In this document: positions 1 to 13,524 of the stretch, in pieces
How the letters are laid out: each line of letters begins with the position of its first letter
How positions within the stretch are numbered: the first letter of the stretch is position 1
Assembly (NCBI GenBank): GCA_030867875.1
Contig: JAOWCC010000019.1
Location: 30,462,966-30,526,965, forward strand
Length of the DNA stretch: 64,000 nucleotides
Source: Actinernus sp. WN-2022
Taxonomy: Eukaryota; Cnidaria; Anthozoa; Actiniaria; Actinernidae
Direction: 5' to 3'
Made by a program: the position numbers and the translations under genes
Notes under the pieces: model-generated
Databases searched by the model: none
Told to the model about the DNA's origin: nothing
The model's input: only the letters and a program-made list of their open reading frames with translations

Positions 1-45
1 GGCCACAGCCAGCCCAACGAACACCAAGACGAGGAGAAGCTTCAT
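1..45 (-). CDS. First exon of a secreted-protein gene (partial)
   Basis: Reading the minus strand from an ATG at 45 to the window edge gives 15 residues, MKLLLVLVFVGLAVA. This is a textbook signal peptide: Met-Lys, a leucine/valine core and an Ala-Val-Ala that could precede a cleavage site. The rest of the gene lies left of the window, so the mature protein cannot be named. A TATA-like sequence lies about 50 bases upstream, which fits a compact promoter and a short 5' leader. What is seen is only the signal peptide; that it belongs to an expressed secreted protein is inference. Confidence 0.5.
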   Translation of the reverse strand, partial: MKLLLVLVFVGLAVA

Positions 46-94
46 TGCTTTGCGATTGCACAGTTAACGGTGATGTTGTTATGTGCAGTGTACC

Positions 95-106
95 ATATTT
101 ATGGTA
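95..106 (-). promoter_or_regulatory. TATA-like box upstream of the signal-peptide exon
   Basis: On the minus strand the sequence CCATAAATATGG lies about 50-60 bases 5' of the ATG at 45. The spacing suits a TATA box, but AT-rich motifs are common here. Confidence 0.3.
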
Positions 107-3100
107 AGTTATGATAGTTCAACTGCTGCCCATCTGGGCTGCTGCACACCGACTGAGCAAACATGGAACAAGGTGCTTTATGAGCAGCATAAACAACACC
201 AAAGGTGTATCAATCCTCACTGAAGTCAAGGATTTGGAAAGGTAAGTGAATGGTTATAGAGCTGTAAAGCTGAGAATAGCACAATATCTATCTAATAATA
301 TTAGGTTGGATATTACGACAGTCCATGCTTGTTAACATGAATTGTCAACTGCAATGGTACAAATTATGATTGGGAAAATATCTGACTTTCGTAAGGGGCA
401 TAACTGATAAACTGACAGGAATACATGAAAGTGAGTGTTGGAATACGTTTATGTAGTTGATCCAAAGGTCACAGTATACACGATGACGATAACGTCGTAT
501 CGCGACTAAATAAAAGCTAGAATAAGAGGCATGCTTCTTACTACAGTTTTTGTTCAGTTTTTTGGCACCGGTGGGGCCTTAGTTTTCAAATAAGGTTTAC
601 AGGTAAAACGCTAAAATGACCAGCCCAGAAGCATTTCAAATCCGAGCTTTAAATCCATGATTGAGATGTGAGGGAACTATACCCTAAAAATATTTTTGAC
701 AGGGTGAAATTTAGAACTGTGCGTATTAGGAAATAACTAGGCTTTCGTTCTTCTATGACTGGCTTTGCTGGCATCGCAAGAGGACCGTCAAGATATTAAG
801 CAGATTAGTATATATATTTTTAAATAAAAACGAAAACCCTCGAAAGGTTCCTTTTAATGAGCTGTTCTTAGAGATATATCATTTCGCAGTTAAATTATGT
901 CTGTTCTAGAAAGTATCGATCACTTCCCGAACCGGGTAACATTCAATCTGGACTTTAATATGGCTTCCAGTATCACTTAGATAATTTTTTTGAGAGTTAT
1001 GCTTTTTTAAACAGGGGAAAGTTATGATTTTGATTTAAAACGTTTGACTGAATTTTAAACAGCGTCAAACGTTTCTCTCTGTATGTTAACTCCTTTGCTT
1101 TCTCTGTTTAGTCAACTTCCATCTTTTTAACGCAGTTCGTTGACATGCATGCTCTGTTTTTATCTGGCAAACTTGCAAACACAATTCTCATAATATGACA
1201 TTCATTTGGCTTTGGAAACTTTGCTTTATTCATTGGAACTGAAAATAAAGCATGTTCAAATCAGATGACTCATATACCCACATATTAATTAAAACTTCCT
1301 GTCATTTTGCGGCAAAATAACTAGGGATCTCCAGAGAAGCGAAGAGAAGGCGGGAATATATATAAACCTTTATTGGGTCGATAACGTTTCTGTCGAGGGA
1401 CTGATGATGAACGCTGTTTTTTTGATTGAATACAACATCCAGTTATTAAGAATACTCAAAAAACTGGATCATGACCCTTGCTTATCATCTAAGGGTAGAT
1501 TGTGAAAAGGGATAAACTCGGCAGGTGTTGCTACTGTGTAAACATTATATTCTTTTGCTCATAAAATGGCAATCTAAATAGCGGATAGTAGAATGTTTTC
1601 TTCATGCACATTTACAAGTTTATGAAAACTATCAAACGCGTGAATTATATTTATTTTTGACACTTTTTGGAGCAAGGACGTTGAGAGGGATGCGGCCTCT
1701 ATGGAGTCTCTATGATGACGATTAATGTATATCTCTGATTCTATAGTAATTATAGTCAATTGCCATTCGTTTTTCTTGGTTGAGTGCTTTTAATATTTGT
1801 ATTCTATTTATATCAAATATTTGATATAATCCTCCCTTACCCGCACCGCGTGAAAGCCATTTAGTTGCTTCGTGCTGCCATGCCGTCTGATCCACTGAAG
1901 AATCATGTCTCGAGTCATATCAATATGAATTAACTTTCTGTGATAAACTGACAACTCTGTACTCATACTCTATACTGATAAAACTGTGCATAGCTGGAGA
2001 TCTGAAGAGGGGATTGTTTTTAACTGTCGCGTAATATTTGAAAAAAGCGCCAAAAACTAGCCCGCAGACTAATTTGAATTCCAATTCTCGCTTTGGATTT
2101 ACACTATAATTACTATTTTATTAGTCACAAACAAACACAAATAACACAAACTCTTAACTAAGAACTGTTTTAGCGTGGCACAAAGTTAGTTTTTTGCTTT
2201 TCTTTGGAAATTTACTCAGCCAATGAACCGCCGTAAGTCGTTGGTGTTTCATTATTCGGGTCTAGCCCTGAACGAGGGAAGTTTGTTTCCAAATTTTCCG
2301 CTTTGGATTAACACTCCAATTTAGCTTTCACCATTCAAAAATGAACACAAATATCGTGAAATCTTTGCTAAAACCGATCTAATGGATCTAAAATTGGAAT
2401 ATTATTCATCTAATGTTAAAGAAATAACCAATGTAGGTTATTTAGAGGAACTTGAGACAGTAACATCAACAACAACAAATGACAGTCAGTATATGACCAA
2501 TACTCGGTACTACACATTTAACAGCCTACTTGTCTTATTACAAATGAATGTTGGGCTTGAGGATCTGTGGCAATACACAAAACATGACCTGAAAGTGCCC
2601 GGTTCTGTGGGCCAATACAAATTCCAAAAACCTGGATACTCCCGTGACAGCTTTAGTGCTATCTCGTGACCTGGCCTCCTGTTGCTTCGAAGCTGTAAAA
2701 ACTGAGCTCACAAAATGGTAATTAAAGAAAATCCTGATATTTGGTATTCGAAATTGAAGGGTCCGGCGGTCAAATTTCTGAAAGCTGTAGTGAATTTAAA
2801 GGTCGAACTAGCCTTTTTAGAATCCTTCAAAACTATCTAGCAAGGTTAGAGATATTTTGTTGTAAAGAAGAGTTACAGATACTCAAAGCATTTTCAGCGT
2901 CATAGGGTTTACCCAGTCACACCAAACCAATCACACTATATAGCCTGCCATATACCAGTCGTATTTTTTTCACTCTCGTAAAATGGAAGAAAAACTATTT
3001 GTCTGCGCGCTTATTTAGTTTCCAATATGCAAGCCTTCAGTTATTGTCTGATGGATCAATCAAATTTTACCATATTCTAGGAAGTGACGTAATATTAGAC

Positions 3101-4690
3101 TGAGCACTTCGAACGCCTCTTTCGTTTTGGCTTTTGCTTCGCCATGATTCAGAGCTCGGGGTTGCCTAATTCTGGCTCGATAAGTTAGCATTATTTCAGT
3201 GGTTTGGACTACGATTTATGAAAGCCTTGAGGAATAGTAAGAGTACTACTTCTGGAGCGCGTTCAAGGCTAGACTTATGACTGAGCTATATATATCAAGC
3301 CAAACATGGCCGAGCCTACATCTCGAAGATGAAAGGAAATGAAGCCAGCGGTTTGCGAAGTTCCATCCTACGCGTGCGCGCTCGACACCAAATTAGAGCA
3401 AAACAGATGTTGAGATGCATGCTCAAAATTTTACAGTAACTGTAGTTTGTATGGAAGTTAGTGTTTGAAGTTAAATTATGAGACGGTATAATAATTTCAC
3501 AAATCTCAAGACATGGCCTCGTTCAATTCATTTTAAGCGAGCAAATAAATCAATAATGGAAACTATCCTATGTACAACATGTTATAAAACGTGAAAATAT
3601 TGAGCAAAAAGATAAGTCTTTAAAGAAGTCTTAAATTTACAAAGAGGGTCAGAGGATCTTATATACAACTGTATGACTGAACAGCATAAGAGTCCCGATT
3701 ACGGGGGCGAAATCGCTGGTACACCTGTATATGCCTTCTTTCCCCTCTGCCAGAGCTCGAGCCGTTCGTCCGTCATTACTCAGTCACTCGATTTGCCTGT
3801 AAAAGCCTGGTAACTTGTAGATTCTTAGCAGATGTATGATTGGTACGGTTGTGTTGATTTTCAATATAAGAACTCTTTTTTTCTTGGAGTGAAAAAGTAC
3901 GCGCGAATTCATTGAATAAATCAGACATGTTAAAAAATATCATGATTGTTTACCTCTAAGAAGACACGGTTTTCTCTAAAATAATGATTTAGGACTTGAT
4001 TTCTAGCTGGTATATTCCATGACACCACTTCTGAATTTTTGCCTAAATTTGTAGTGAATTATGAAGTTTATGCCTAAATATGTAATGAAATGGGCCGCAA
4101 CAACTGAGAAATTATCTGAGTACTTCGAATCTACCATGGTTTAACTCCACAGCTATAAGGGTTATGTTTTACAACAGCCGAGAATACCAAGCTGGAGAGT
4201 CTTTCTGCTGGACATGTATGTTAATATGGGGAAAGCTTAAGGAGGTCAATTTGACGGCAGAAACCCTCATTGAGCTTTTAAATGAAGGAATACCAAGCGT
4301 AAGATGAACAGTGAATATCAATGCCGTAATTCAAGAGAAGAAGAGCGCCTGTGGTCAGCATGATACGAAAGCCGAGAAGGGCCACTCACTTCCGAGTTGC
4401 ATATCAAACAATTGTTGTCGTTCAGAGTAATATTTGGGCCTGACTAGATGCTAGTGAGGCATACGCTCATCCTTTTCAAATTTCGCTATCTATTTTTTTA
4501 ATCGCACTTCCTGTAGCCTACGTTGTATCCGCCTCTCTTCTGCCGGCTTGCTACACTTCCTGAACGTGTTCTAGTATTCGACGATCCGTCCTGCTTTCCA
4601 AATATGGAATATATTGACCATATATGGAATATCACAGGGAGCTCTCAGGAACGACACTTTTCTCAATAAATTGTTTGATATGTACTTTTT
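107..4690. other. Gene-free host DNA
   Basis: No convincing coding exon was seen. Open frames are short, lack protein-like composition and do not resemble any family known to me. A block near 4190-4275 is similar, in reverse orientation, to a block near 58590-58690, so part of this stretch is dispersed repeat. Confidence 0.5.
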
Positions 4691-4810
4691 GACTTCCGAG
4701 TTCAACATTTCTGAGTTCAAAACTTCCGAGTTTCAAAATTTCCGAGTTCAAAATTTCCAAGTTCAAAACTTCCAAGTTCAAAATTTCCAAGTTCAAAACT
4801 TCTGAGTTTT
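4691..4810. repeat. 15-bp minisatellite
   Basis: Seven to eight tandem copies of a unit close to TTCAAAAYTTCCRAG. The open frame across it is a by-product of the repeat length being a multiple of three. Confidence 0.85.
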
Positions 4811-4959
4811 TTCACTCGAAAACATTTTTCTTTATTTTCCATAACTTGACATTATTATATACATGCAGTTACAAAAATGTTAAAGATGTATATGCCTGTA
4901 AAATACAAAATAAAACAAAGTTTATACTGTTATAATTATTATTGTTGGCAGTCAATTAA

Positions 4960-5350
4960 GTTATGATGTCTTGCCATTCTGAAATTGGTAAAAAAACAAT
5001 ACTTACCAACAACTGTGATATTTCCCTATATCAATTTTTTAAATACTAACTACATTACCAGGTTTTTACCAATTTCTGACATTGGTATAAGTTTCTGAAA
5101 TTGGTAAAACTTTGGTAAAAACCCATACTTACCAACAATTTATATATTTCCCAATATTGGAAGTTTAGTATTACCAACTACATTACCAAGTTTTTACCAA
5201 TTTCTGACATTGGTAATAAGTTTCTGAAATTGGTAAAACTTTGGTAAAAACCCATACTTACCATCAATTTATATATTTCCCAATATTGGAATTAATTGGG
5301 ATTTTAGTATTACCAACCTTTTACCAATTTCTGACTTTGATAAAATGTTT
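4960..5350. repeat. Diverged ~130-bp tandem repeat
   Basis: Two to three imperfect copies share TTGGTAAAA, ACCAATTTCTGACATTGGT and TTTCCCAATATTGG. Many segments are self-complementary (TTGGTAA/TTACCAA), so the block could fold into hairpins. Confidence 0.7.
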
Positions 5351-6442
5351 TTAAAACCATATTCCCAAAGGCATGACCTTGGTAAAGAGGTTGGTAATTT
5401 TGTTGGTAAATCTAAACTTCCCAACAATCTTGATGTTGGGAAAAGTTAGATTTTCCCAAGATCGGGAATTCCTTGGGATTTCAGGACTTTCCAATGTTTT
5501 ACCAACATTTTCCCAAAGTTGGTATGGGAGAGATTTTTCCCTGTGTTACACGGCAAAAATCGGGAGTGCCGGTGTCCGCGGGCTCAAATTTAGGAATGCC
5601 GTGCCCAAAATGCATTGAGTTGACAGGGCTGAATAACTAGTGCGCATGCGCGAGCGGATGCGTAATTGGCGGGAATTTTAGAATTTTGGTGGTAAATCTT
5701 TCCTGTTTGGAGGCAATTTTATCCCAGTGGTCCAAACTTAAACTACATTGTTCAATACATATGTTGTTTCTCAGTTTCTGGAAGAAATAGTCCGAGTGTT
5801 TGAATCTTATCTTTCCAGCAAAACTCTGATTATTCGCAGAAACATGAAGGTACTCGCCATTTTTGTATACACTGCAGTCGTCCCTAGCCTACGCGCATCA
5901 CGTTATTCAGTAAATGGGGTCTGGGTACGAGATTGTTATTCAGCGCTGTCACTTGAATTATGAAATGAAACTTGCGGATCGCTTTCCGCTAGACGGAATT
6001 TCGAAACAACAATGGCATAACTCGACATCGTAAGGTAAAACAAAACTATTTTCTCGCAAGACTCGACTGCAAATGAGCATCGCTCTGCGGCATGCAGAAC
6101 ATTTAAAAAAAGTTATGTTCATGGTTCGGCCTTGCATACGACACGAAAAATGTCGGTTAGCTTAGAGGTGATCTCACAATTTCATCGGCTTTCCGATATA
6201 TTATGATTTCCAATGCTTTATTGTCATCTAAATTGGAAAGAATAAATCTCTCAAGTTTATACAGTCAAGTCATTACAAGTTTATTCGCTTTCATGTAAAG
6301 CATATACAACTCGAATATATCTATAAAACTACTACGTCTAACAATTATACAACCAATACAAGTTAAGAGTTACACATACGTAAACAACTATTCAGGTGTG
6401 ATGGGTGATGGGTGGGTTCCTTAGCAAGCTCTCTTGTCACGT

Positions 6443-6700
6443 TTTCTGGAAGCTTGTACTTTTACCCACAATCATTTGCGCGCGAAAATCTTTAAATTCG
6501 TTATAAAATCGCTATAGAGATTTTAAATCTTAAAAACAAGTGCTGTTGCGAACACACTGTCATTTAAAAGAATAGTGGATTTTTACTGTTATTTTGACTG
6601 TTTCAGGTTCGAATTCGCAAAGGATTGTGGTCAAATATACAGCGCCATCTTTTTGAGTACGGTAAATTGCACAGCCGTATGGTTATCTTCACACTTCATC
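6443..6700 (+). repeat. Interspersed repeat family A, copy 1
   Basis: Shares with 13525-13745 and 20695-20925 the landmarks TTGTACTTTTACC, CTTTGCGCGCGAAAA, GAGGTTTTAAATCTTAAAAA-like and a 3' GCCATCTTTTT-like end. This is the most diverged of the three same-strand copies. Confidence 0.75.
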
Positions 6701-8954
6701 AGCCGGGAAAACAGGGCTATTTACGCCCTGCTGTTTTTTGGACTATGTACATTGAGGTTACTAGGCAATATATCTCTCTCCGCCTCATAACATTTGCAAT
6801 TTATCATAAAATGTATTTCATCTTCCACTTTCCCAGAACAACACACAAAGCAGCGACCCTATCCAGCAGGTGTTTTGTCGTATCTCCCAGTTTCTACTGA
6901 TGGCTAATCTATGCCGGGCACCAAGTCGGAAACGTGGTAGAATTCTTCTATACTGTCCTGTGGGATATTTAGATTTTGCACAAAAGTAACCTTCTGTAAA
7001 TCAACATATTTGTTCTCTCTCCTTTAGAGGTTTTAGAGGAGCTCTGCAGTCTTATCTTTCATTGGAAAAGTCTAAATTTGACATTATACAGAGAAAAAGA
7101 TATGGATGTTCCTCTGATTATGAAGAATATTTCAATTGTGGTTGATATTGCCATAAATAAGTCCCAACTCCCCCAAAACAGTACCCGAATTGTGAGGATT
7201 TTGCAGAAATAGCAAGTTTGAGAATATGACAAATTGTTTGAGAATGCGTTCTATGTTGACGTTTAGGTACGGCTTACACAAACTGTACTTTCTAAACTCA
7301 GACATCTTGTTAGTATTCCAATTCTAACTCCATTTTATTACTCCCATAAATACAATTTTCTTACACATGGATTCGTTGCAAGGGGTAACACCTACAATCA
7401 GACCTACAATACACTAATACTATCAAACCTATTGTAATCTTGCAGAAATGAGCTCACTGCGAATCGGCATCACTTTTTCTAAACTCGATGCTGGTCTCAG
7501 CATCCCACTTACGATGTCGGAAAGCAAATTCAAACCTTGTCGCAAATTTGATGCGAAAACGAAATTACAATACAGCTCATGCTATAAAAAAAATCGTTGG
7601 CGTTTGAAAAGTGCGAATAAGTGTTACTGGTCAATGATAATAATTGAATAATTAGAAATGGTGAAACATTTGTCAATAAGCAAGATCATAACTGATCAAT
7701 TTAATAATTACTTTGTTATTATGGTGGCCCCTCTTTGGCTGCCCTTACAGAGAATACTAATACTGATCCAACGCATTATATTACAAATTCACCCTCTTCT
7801 AGTTTCTATATGTCACCTGTAACTGAATCTGTTGTCTGCTATCTCTTCTCCCAGCTAAATGTGAGTAAGGCATCTCTGGATATACGAAGTCACTAGCCAT
7901 TACTCTAAAGTTTAACATTTATGTTTGATTCGAATTTCGCGCGATAAGCAGTCAGTAGGGAGCACTCAAGCGGAGCATCACAGAGATGATCACTCGATAA
8001 AGGCTGAGTGACAAGTGAAGGTGGTCTGGCCATGGCCCTTTTATACCGGTACTTCCTGTTTAAGTCAGAATGAACTGGCCTTCGTTTATATTTCAAAGAT
8101 ATATACCATAGCTGTATACTAGCATCATGTTATGTCCGTATCCAAAGGATCTACAATATGCAAATATAATTTAAGCTTTATTGGACCGATTAAGCGGTAT
8201 CGCGTTGTTTACGTCACGCGAACGGCAGAAATAACCACTCGGCCACGATTTTCCCGCGTTAAATGTGGCCGTTTCTATGTGCCAGGCGAGTTGTTGGACG
8301 TGGGAATTCTTTTCATTATTCCTATAGTTTTATTTTGTACTCTGAGTGTAAACAAATGTAAATCTGACGTTTCCTGTTTCGCATAAAACGTAGCGCTTAA
8401 TCTCTCTAGTAAAGACTGAAAACTTCACATATCAGAAATAATGGTACCATTTTAGATTGAAGCGTAATATTCCACGGGCCTCCTTTCTGTTCAATTTATT
8501 GCAATTTTTGTTTTATATCGGCTGACACCTGCAATAAAGATTTTTCCATTCTAACTTGTCCAAGGCCCGGCCAAACATCAAATTCACTGCTTGTAAATTT
8601 AACAATAATTTTAGCTCATCAGCATTAAATTCAATACATGAGAAGGTCGACGTATAAAACAGGCATAATCCAACCGATTCATTGTATAGGCCCAGGAAAT
8701 AGGAAAAATAATATTGTCCTGGAGACTTTAATTAGTCTCGTATTCACGTTTCCACACGAAAGCTTTTTCACATTAATGTGAGGCTAAAGATTCCTAAACA
8801 AAGGTTATTCAAATTGGACGCCTTTTATGCAATGGTCTATAGATCTCATAATAAACCCGTAAATCAGTTATTGGAATAGTACACATGCATGAGCCAAGAA
8901 ATATTTATTTCGTTTGTTTGACAGGTTTATTACAATCGGCCATTACAATCACTC

Positions 8955-9331
8955 ATTGTATTATTGTAATCCCTCAAGACTGATTTACATATCAACAACA
9001 ATATAATGCTGCTGGTCCTAGCACTAGGGCTATCTTCATTGTATTGTAATCCCTCAAGACTGTTTTACATATCGACAACAATACTGCTGGTCCTAGCACT
9101 AGGGCTATCTCTATTGTATCGTAATCCCTCCAGACTGTTTTACATATCAACAACAATATAATGCTGCTGGTCCCAGCACTAGGGCTATCTCTATTGTATT
9201 GTAATCCCTCGAGACTGTTTTACATATCAACAACAATGCTGCTGGTCCTATATTTTAGCACCAGGGCTATCTTCATTGTATTGTAATCCCTCGAGACTGA
9301 TTTGCATATCGACAACAATGCTGCTGACCCC
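8955..9331. repeat. ~80-bp tandem repeat, about 5 copies
   Basis: Each unit contains ATTGTAATCCCTC, ACATATC(A/G)ACAACAAT and GCTGCTGGTCC, followed in most by AGCACTAGGGCTATC. Copies differ by small indels such as loss of an ATATA segment. Confidence 0.9.
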
Positions 9332-9715
9332 CTTTTCGTTGGCTTGGATACATGCCCCGGCTCCCTTAGCTAATCGCGCCCATACGGCACGAAGTTCGGC
9401 TTACGCCGCGGCCCCCGCCTCTTTCTGTATTTCCTGGATCCGCCCCTGGCTGGTTCTACACGCTTGTAAAAATATGATAGCGCAAACAAATAAAACAATG
9501 AAGGTGTGAATAGGAACAATAAGTGCTGAATAAATGAATTCTGAGTATTGTCCTTGTCCATGGCATATGCATGCGTTTACTCTCAATGGTTGTTGTTCAT
9601 TGTTCAATGTGACCAACACGTTTTGAAATATAGGCGACGCTTTGTATACAACTATTTTAACTGAAAAACATTGTCTGGCACTTTGACTCAAGCCTACGCG
9701 ACTAAACCGAAAGGA

Positions 9716-10208
9716 AGTATGGGAATAGGACAGCAGATTTAAATACTGACATCGTCAAGTGAAGCCCTGGCATCTGTTCTTGCTTGCTTGATTTAAAATG
9801 TACAAATGTATAAGGTAGTATGGGAATAGGACAGCAGATTTAAATTATGAAATTGTCAAGTGAAACCCTGTCATCTGTTCTTGCTTGCTTGATTTAAAAT
9901 GTATAAGGTAGTATGGGAATAGGACAGCAGATTTAAATACTGACATCGTCAAGGGAAGCCCTATCATTTGTTCTTGCTTGCTTGATTTAAAATGCGCAAA
10001 TGTATAAGGTAGTATGGGAACAGGACAGCAGATTTAAATTATGAAATTGTCAAGTGAAGCCCTGTCATCTGTTCTTGCTTACTTTATTTAAAATGCACAA
10101 ATGTATACGGTAGCAGTATGGAAATAGGACAGCAGATTTAAATACTGACATTGTCAAGTGAAGCCCTGTCATCTGTTCTTGTTTTCTTGATTTAAAAGGC
10201 ACAAATGT
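9716..10208. repeat. ~100-bp tandem repeat, about 5 copies
   Basis: Units begin AGTATGGGAATAGGACAGCAG and contain GTCAAGTGAAGCCCTG and CTTGCTTGCTTGATTTAAAA. Two sub-types alternate at the position after ATTTAAAT (ACTGACATCG versus TATGAAATTG), suggesting amplification of a two-unit block. Confidence 0.9.
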
Positions 10209-10301
10209 ACTGTTCATTCCCCGTCATATATTAGATGGCAAAATTGATCTTGTACCCATGCTCCCTTTCGGTCTGATTCACCGACAACTTGCTTTGAAAT
10301 A

Positions 10302-10440
10302 GACAAGTTTATGCGGATTCATGATCATGCACAGTTGTTCAAGTCTTGTTTCATCTGGCGGGCCACCATTGTCTAACATCTGCCTGCCCGCCAAATAAAC
10401 AAAAGACTTTTACAACTGTGCATGAACCGTAAACTTGTCT
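10302..10440. mobile_element. MITE-like inverted repeat
   Basis: The left arm AGACAAGTTTATGCGG...GCACAGTTGT is answered by ACAACTGTGCATGAACCG...AAACTTGTCT on the right. It is non-coding and short, as expected of a non-autonomous DNA transposon. Confidence 0.6.
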
Positions 10441-10520
10441 ATACTAAGCTATATGCGCAAACGGTTCGCCCACGCCAAGTCTTGCGATAATATAGCTTGG
10501 GAATTAATGATCTGTCTGTT

Positions 10521-10802
10521 CATAGTTAATAGAGTGGAATGGTTATGAAACCCGGCAAACTTCAAAGAGGCTAACAAAGGCGCTGCGATTTATGTTGGAA
10601 GGGGCAAGACAAAAGATTGTGCAGGGTCATAGTTCATTAGCGTCCTCTGAACGACTGAACTCACACGTTTCTATTGGCTGATTAATTAACACATTGGAAT
10701 TTCTATTGTGTTTTGTGCAGGGTAGTGGTTGAAAAAAGCTAACAAAGACATATAACAAAGAAGGTCGCTGGGTTTCATAACCATTCCACTCTATTAACTA
10801 TG
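10521..10802. mobile_element. MITE with 33-bp perfect terminal inverted repeats
   Basis: Positions 10521-10553 are the exact reverse complement of 10770-10802 (beginning CATAGTTAATAGAGTGG). The 282-bp interior has no coding capacity. Perfect termini imply recent insertion. Confidence 0.85.
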
Positions 10803-11747
10803 GTCTGTTGTGTAATAAAAACGAATTTCTGATGAAACCGAAACAATAAAGATCAATCCGTGAATTATGAGCCTGAGGGACTGAGGTATATAGATTAATA
10901 ACGATGTGAGAAAATTGGTTCATAACTGGAAACAGGTGGACTGATCGACAAAAACAGGAAGAGGAAATACAATGGAGGACGCATGAAAAAGAAATGGAAT
11001 AACAGAACGATAGGCTAAAACTGTTTTCCAGTTTCAGGCAAATTTTATCAGAATGTTTACAGTTTGTGTAGTCAAAGTGATGAATGAACCATCCCTCTTC
11101 TTCGAAAGTTGTTCTAGCTCAATAAAGGGTGTTAATCATATGTGATAGGCTGTAAGGGCCGTCTATTGTCCTTCAAGCAATGCGAGCTTATTCAACTGCT
11201 TATTGAACTCACCAACGACAGCTGCTGTACTAAACAATTTGCGATGAATCGATAATGGTGAAGATAATTATTTATAAATATGATGCACTGTTGTTTCCTT
11301 GATAAAAAAATAATCCACGATGGTTCACTCTCTAGGTGCAGAACATTTCTTAACTATCACTGTTTGGTCAAAAAGGTTGGTTGCATGGCAACGTTTATAT
11401 CCATAACTGCACGAACCTCCACTTGAGTCTCACTATTCAAGTGCAGTTGCGTGGGTTATTTCGCAACTGAGACAATCGGGGTTCAAGCTATCAATTTGGT
11501 TGAGCGGTTTCAGGGCATTTTGTATTTTCCTTAGGGAAGACCAAGTACGCAAACAGTTGAGTATATTTACTCATCAACAAAGACCCGCGAAAGTCAGGTG
11601 AGAAAACCTTTTAAACTATCACAGTTAACTTTAACAGTTCTAACTGGTCCAGTTAGGCCAAGTTAATATCGTTCTATTTATATATAACATAATAAGGTAA
11701 ATAGCATCTTTGAGAACTAAAAAATGCCAGTTTGACATCGATATTAT

Positions 11748-12180
11748 TTACCGTATTTGCTCGATTGGGCAACATATTTGAAACTTGAATGCAAAATTTG
11801 GAATAAGCTCCTCCCTACCCCTCCACTCACACATCAGAATTCAGTCGAATGTATAAATTAACAGTAGACATACGTGCGTTGCTTCAGGTGAGTAAATTCT
11901 CTAAAATGAAAGTTGGTTTAAGGTTGAAATTTTTTGAAAGCTTTACTTGTTCACACTCATGTTTTTATGTACATGTGCTTCTTAAGCGTTTGTGTCGCAA
12001 TAGTTATTGGATCTTCGTCGACATCCCAGATCTAAAGTGATCCTATGTGAAATGTGGCTGATTACACTTGTTTAGAATACGCTAATTTTATTAAGCGCCC
12101 TTGAATTTCTCGAATAAGCGGCCTCATTTGAAAATCATATTAAAGACGTGCCCTAATCAGAGGATCCGAAATACGGTTTT
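11748..12180. repeat. AAGCGCCC-type dispersed repeat
   Basis: Starts near TTACCGTATTTGCTCGATTG and ends near GAAATACGGTTT, with TTAAGCGCCCTTG and AATAAGCGGCC inside. Related AAGCGCCC strings recur at 23430-23490 and 23783-23880. Confidence 0.5.
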
Positions 12181-12564
12181 CCAAACGTTCTTTTTCCCAT
12201 TTCATTGCTGTTTATATTTCTGTATATTTTTCTCCTAGCTCGTTATCGCAAAAGGTGTTGTGAAATAGAAATCTCATCCTCATTAATTATTCAAGAGGTA
12301 ACCAACCAACCATGTGCCCAGAATTCGATCACATGACGATCCTTGAAACCCCGGAAAGTACTCCCAGAACTACATTTTCCAGTCCAAAGACTGAATTAAT
12401 TTTGTTCCAGTCCTAGGACTGAATTAATTTTGATCCAAATCACTAGTGATGTTCATCTGTGTTCTCATTGGGTATCATTCATGCATGTGTTGGGCCTAAT
12501 TAAGCTACCAGGATTACAGCATAAGTATGACTTTACATGGAGAAGTGAAGTAGAAGACGGAAAT

Positions 12565-12655
12565 AAAAATCGGTGTCCAGAGTGTGACTCGAACCATCAT
12601 CCGCATGGCTGCTCTTGACTACTAGTCCGCTGTCTTGTCCACTAAGCTATCAGGC
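12565..12655 (-). repeat. tRNA-derived SINE head
   Basis: On the minus strand a box A-like TAGCTTAGTGG is followed about 50 bases later by a box B-like GGTTCGAGTCA. Spacing and sequence match the internal RNA polymerase III promoter of a tRNA-derived SINE. The flanking bases do not form a full cloverleaf, so a functional tRNA is unlikely. Confidence 0.6.
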
Positions 12656-12816
12656 CGTTTGTTGAAATATAATGACCGTGACAAAATAACAATAACAACC
12701 CTTGTAGTCTATAATTATGATGAAAAAAATCAATTGTCAACCTGTACCCGAAATAAAAACAACATCCCTCCCGAATAATTAATGACAATGAGATGTCATT
12801 TCAAAGCCTCCAATTC

Positions 12817-12920
12817 GAACTGGACGGGATTTCGAGTCCTTGCAATTAGTTCCAGTCCTTGGCTGCGCCTCAGACTGGAACTAATTGCGCGGACTTGAAA
12901 TCCCGTCCAGTCCTCATTGT
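12817..12920. repeat. Long near-perfect hairpin
   Basis: Arms run from ACTGGACGGGATTTCGAG through CAATTAGTTCCAGTC and back, separated by a 16-base loop CTTGGCTGCGCCTCAG. It looks like a small palindromic MITE. Confidence 0.75.
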
Positions 12921-12979
12921 CGGCTTTGAAATATTACTTCTCAAACTCATGAATAATTAATAAGATCAGGTGGATGAAT

Positions 12980-13325
12980 CTTGATAACCATGAGCCCATT
13001 ACCCGGAGCGTCCATCCCCGATAATACGTCTGTGATGCAGCGTATTTATATACAGACCGGGTTATTTTTAGAATGTGTTTCCCGCGAGTTTGGTTCCCTA
13101 AGCCAATCACAAGCGTTCGCGTAATTTTAATTCAAATGATCGATTAATGGTGTTGCAGCCATGTTGGTTGATCAAACAAGAGGCATCTTTTGTTGACGAC
13201 ATTCCGCGATGGAAGCGAACAATGAGATGTGAAATCTAAAAATAATCCGGTCTGCAAAAACGCTACATCATGAATATATGACAGATGGTCGCTCCGGGTA
13301 ATGGCTCCTGTGATAACCCAATGAA
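12980..13325. mobile_element. MITE, copy 1 of a pair
   Basis: Ends are inverted: TGATAACCATGAGCCCATTACCC on the left matches GGGTAATGGCTCCTGTGATAACC on the right with small differences. A relative lies at 13850-14155. Confidence 0.65.
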
Positions 13326-13404
13326 ACACCGATCCAAATCACTAGTGATCTTCCTCTGGCTTTCTATTGGGTATCAACATTCATGCATGTGATACCTAAT
13401 TCAT

Positions 13405-13515
13405 GGTATTTACTTCATGGTAGTGTTTCGTTCCTGCATAATCATTTTCTCTACTGTTTTACAGTATTATGCAGGGATACTATATGGAACGAAACACTAC
13501 CATGAAGTATATACC
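13405..13515. mobile_element. Palindromic MITE, copy 1
   Basis: GGTATTTACTTCATGGTAGT at the left answers ACTACCATGAAGTATATACC at the right, with TGCATAATCATTTTC and ACAGTATTATGCAGG forming an inner stem. A sister copy with a target duplication is at 20542-20668. Confidence 0.8.
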
Positions 13516-13524
13516 AAGAAAAAT

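Noticed and set aside
2382..2669. 95-aa plus-strand frame
   Set aside because: No domain, no splice context, composition like random AT-rich DNA.
9276..9691. Overlapping short open frames on both strands
   Set aside because: They fall in the end of the 80-bp tandem repeat and adjoining repeat DNA and look like no protein family.
12565..12655. A functional tRNA gene
   Set aside because: A and B boxes are present, but acceptor and anticodon stems do not pair convincingly; a SINE head fits better.
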